In this document: positions 62,680 to 64,000 of the stretch, one piece after another
How positions within the stretch are numbered: position 1 is the stretch's first letter
Layout of the letters: every line of letters begins with the position of its first letter
DNA from: an uncultured Roseovarius sp.
Lineage (GTDB): Bacteria > Pseudomonadota > Alphaproteobacteria > Rhodobacterales > Rhodobacteraceae
Length of the DNA: 64,000 bases
NCBI RefSeq assembly: GCF_947489715.1
Contig: NZ_CANLER010000009.1
Location: 141,862-205,861, forward strand
Reading direction: 5' to 3'
The notes under the pieces: model-generated
Databases searched by the model: none
What the model was told of the DNA's origin: nothing
Seen by the model: the letters and a program-made list of their open reading frames with translations, nothing else
Position numbers and translations under genes: made by a program

Positions 62680-62933
62680 CGGAGGCGTTCCTGACCGCCT
62701 TTGACGCGCTGCCGCTGGGTAGTTTTACCGGAGAGTTCAATGGGCGGCGCTATGTGGTGACGCGGCAGGATTTTTCCGGCGGACAAAGCCAGAAACTGGT
62801 GGCCGAAGAGTTGGGCGGAAATGACTATATCAGCCTCAACCTCTATCGGCTTGCATCCGGCGCTCGCCTGAAACCCTGCGAAATGCCCGCGCGCAAAGTC
62901 GTGGATTTCGTCCTGAATTTGCGACCGCATTGA
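62676..62933 (+). CDS. Small conserved-looking protein after plsY
   Basis: 85-aa protein starting at GTG 62676 in a GTGA overlap with plsY. The reading VTEAFLTAFDALPLGSFTGE, then FNGRRYVVTRQDFSGGQSQK, is compositionally like a real small cytoplasmic protein. No family recognised. Translational coupling suggests it is made with PlsY. Confidence 0.75.
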   Translation: MTEAFLTAFDALPLGSFTGEFNGRRYVVTRQDFSGGQSQKLVAEELGGNDYISLNLYRLASGARLKPCEMPARKVVDFVLNLRPH

Positions 62934-63108
62934 ACGTGTTCCTGCAACGGCTGGACGGCGGCCAGGTGATAGATTCCGATTGAGGGCGTTCAGCCGACCC
63001 GGTTCTTGCGCTTTCAGCCTGGCGGGTTCGACAATCGCAAGAAACGGGTCGCCCCAAACCCATCTCATTCCTTAGTCCCTGGGCATGCAATTAGTGAAAG
63101 GCATGGCC

Positions 63109-63864
63109 ATGGAACTCAAAGACAAGACTATCATCATCACCGGGGCGAGCAGTGGTATCGGCGCGGCGGCAGCGCTTCTGTTTGCCTCGGAAGGCGCAAA
63201 TGTCGTGTTGGGCGCGCGCCGCGAAATCCAGCTGAACACGCTCGTCAGGCAGATTACGCAAAGCAATGGGCATGCGGTTTGCCTTGCGGGAGATGTGACC
63301 GACGAAGCCTATGCTAGGGATCTGGTTGATCTGGCGGAGCAGCAATTCGGTGGCCTTGACGGCGCATTCAACAATGCGGGCAAGATGGGTGATGTGGGCC
63401 CCATTCCAGAAATGGAGACAGGCAATTGGCAGTCCGTTCTTGCGACAAACCTCACCAGTGCATTCTTCGCCGCCAAGGCGCAGCTTCCTGCAATGGAGAA
63501 ACGCGGCGGTGGGTCGATGGTATTTACAGGAACGTTTGTTGGTTTCAGCAATGGTGGCATGCCCGGCATGGGCGCCTATGCCGCATCGAAGGCAGGATTG
63601 ATCGGGCTGGTACAATCCTTGGCATCCGATCACGCGGCACAGGATATCCGCATCAACGCTATTTTGCCGGGCGGTACCAAGACAGACATGGCTGGCGACG
63701 ATCCAGAAACGCACGACCTGATCGCCGGATTGCACCCCCTGAAACGCATGGCCGACCCCAGGGAGATTGCGCAATCGGCCTTGTTTCTATTGTCAGACCG
63801 GGCAAGCTTTGTGACGGGGTCGCCGGTAGCGGTTGATGGGGGTATCGCGACACGTTTGCTTTGA
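63109..63864 (+). CDS. Short-chain dehydrogenase/reductase
   Basis: 251-aa SDR. TGASSGIGAAAALLF (NAD(P)-binding TGxxxGIG), NNAGKMGDVG, and the catalytic YAASK (Tyr/Lys) in GAYAASKAGLIGL are present, with GGTKTDMAG and VTGSPVAVDGG near the C-terminus. ATG 63109 chosen because AAAGG is seven bases upstream; an ATG at 63103 is nearly equivalent. Classical SDR, substrate unknown. Single gene. Confidence 0.93.
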   Translation: MELKDKTIIITGASSGIGAAAALLFASEGANVVLGARREIQLNTLVRQITQSNGHAVCLAGDVTDEAYARDLVDLAEQQFGGLDGAFNNAGKMGDVGPIPEMETGNWQSVLATNLTSAFFAAKAQLPAMEKRGGGSMVFTGTFVGFSNGGMPGMGAYAASKAGLIGLVQSLASDHAAQDIRINAILPGGTKTDMAGDDPETHDLIAGLHPLKRMADPREIAQSALFLLSDRASFVTGSPVAVDGGIATRLL

Positions 63865-64000
63865 ATGCCTGCCGCTGGTGGTGATGGGGCTGACAGCGCT
63901 TTTTGTCCCTATCGCCACCACTTCATATTTTCCGAGCGTTTGAGGTGTTGGATTCGCCTTCGGTATGGATGATTTTGTCTTCCATCATTTGCCTTTTGGT

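Overview
The window looks like a chromosomal segment of a GC-rich alphaproteobacterium, most likely a Rhodobacterales (Roseobacter-type) organism. This is inferred from gene order (infA-maf-RNase E/G-yacG next to tRNA-Phe; pyrB, a degenerate dihydroorotase and plsY), from the many ABC uptake systems for amino acids, peptides and amides, and from frequent ATGA/GTGA gene overlaps. No database search was possible, so family assignments rest on motifs read in the sequence.

Layout. 1-3.9 kb: an NO/redox block with a partial HNOBA sensor, an H-NOX protein, a group III truncated haemoglobin, a cyclic-nucleotide-binding/TrxR-like fusion without its CxxC, and a PPOX-type flavoprotein. 4.1-7.1 kb: ileS. 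7.2-13.5 kb: a small catabolic island (AhpD-like proteins, an M29/NicX-like metalloenzyme, a Rieske oxygenase, a polar amino-acid-type ABC importer, an XRE-cupin regulator). 13.8-17.0 kb: a TonB-ExbB-ExbD-ExbD energy-coupling operon. 17.1-19.5 kb: cydAB quinol oxidase. 20.0-26.3 kb: a Liv-type ABC importer with a hydantoin/Asp-Glu racemase family enzyme and a divergent GntR regulator with two clear operator-like sites. 26.6-40.6 kb: amide/ureido/guanidino nitrogen catabolism (amidinotransferase-like, M20 amidohydrolase, two amidases, a Dpp-type importer, an additional orphan binding protein) with LysR and XRE regulators.

40.975-51.557 kb is an integrated genomic island. An 18-bp perfect direct repeat (attL 40975-40992, attR 51540-51557) matches the 3' end of an intact tRNA-Phe(GAA) gene at 51542-51616. 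A tyrosine recombinase lies just inside attL but carries an in-frame nonsense codon, so the island may be locked in. The cargo is visibly AT-richer and includes a decayed and an intact AlpA regulator, small proteins, a reverse transcriptase with an atypical YGDD motif followed by three imperfect 50-55-nt repeats (possible non-coding RNA), an XRE regulator with a palindromic operator, two small exported proteins, and a tight three-gene operon: PP2C phosphatase, Ser/Thr kinase with an FHA-like C-terminus, and Ser/Thr kinase with a C-terminal cold-shock domain. No phage structural, replication or conjugation genes are visible. The two cargo modules (RT plus repeats; phosphatase plus two kinases) are the best candidates for an undescribed system, probably defence or stress sensing.

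51.6-64 kb is again core chromosome: yacG, RNase E/G, maf, infA, a carbon-nitrogen hydrolase, an orphan Phd-like antitoxin, GAPDH, an MFS permease, prmA, the pyrB/plsY operon and a short-chain dehydrogenase.
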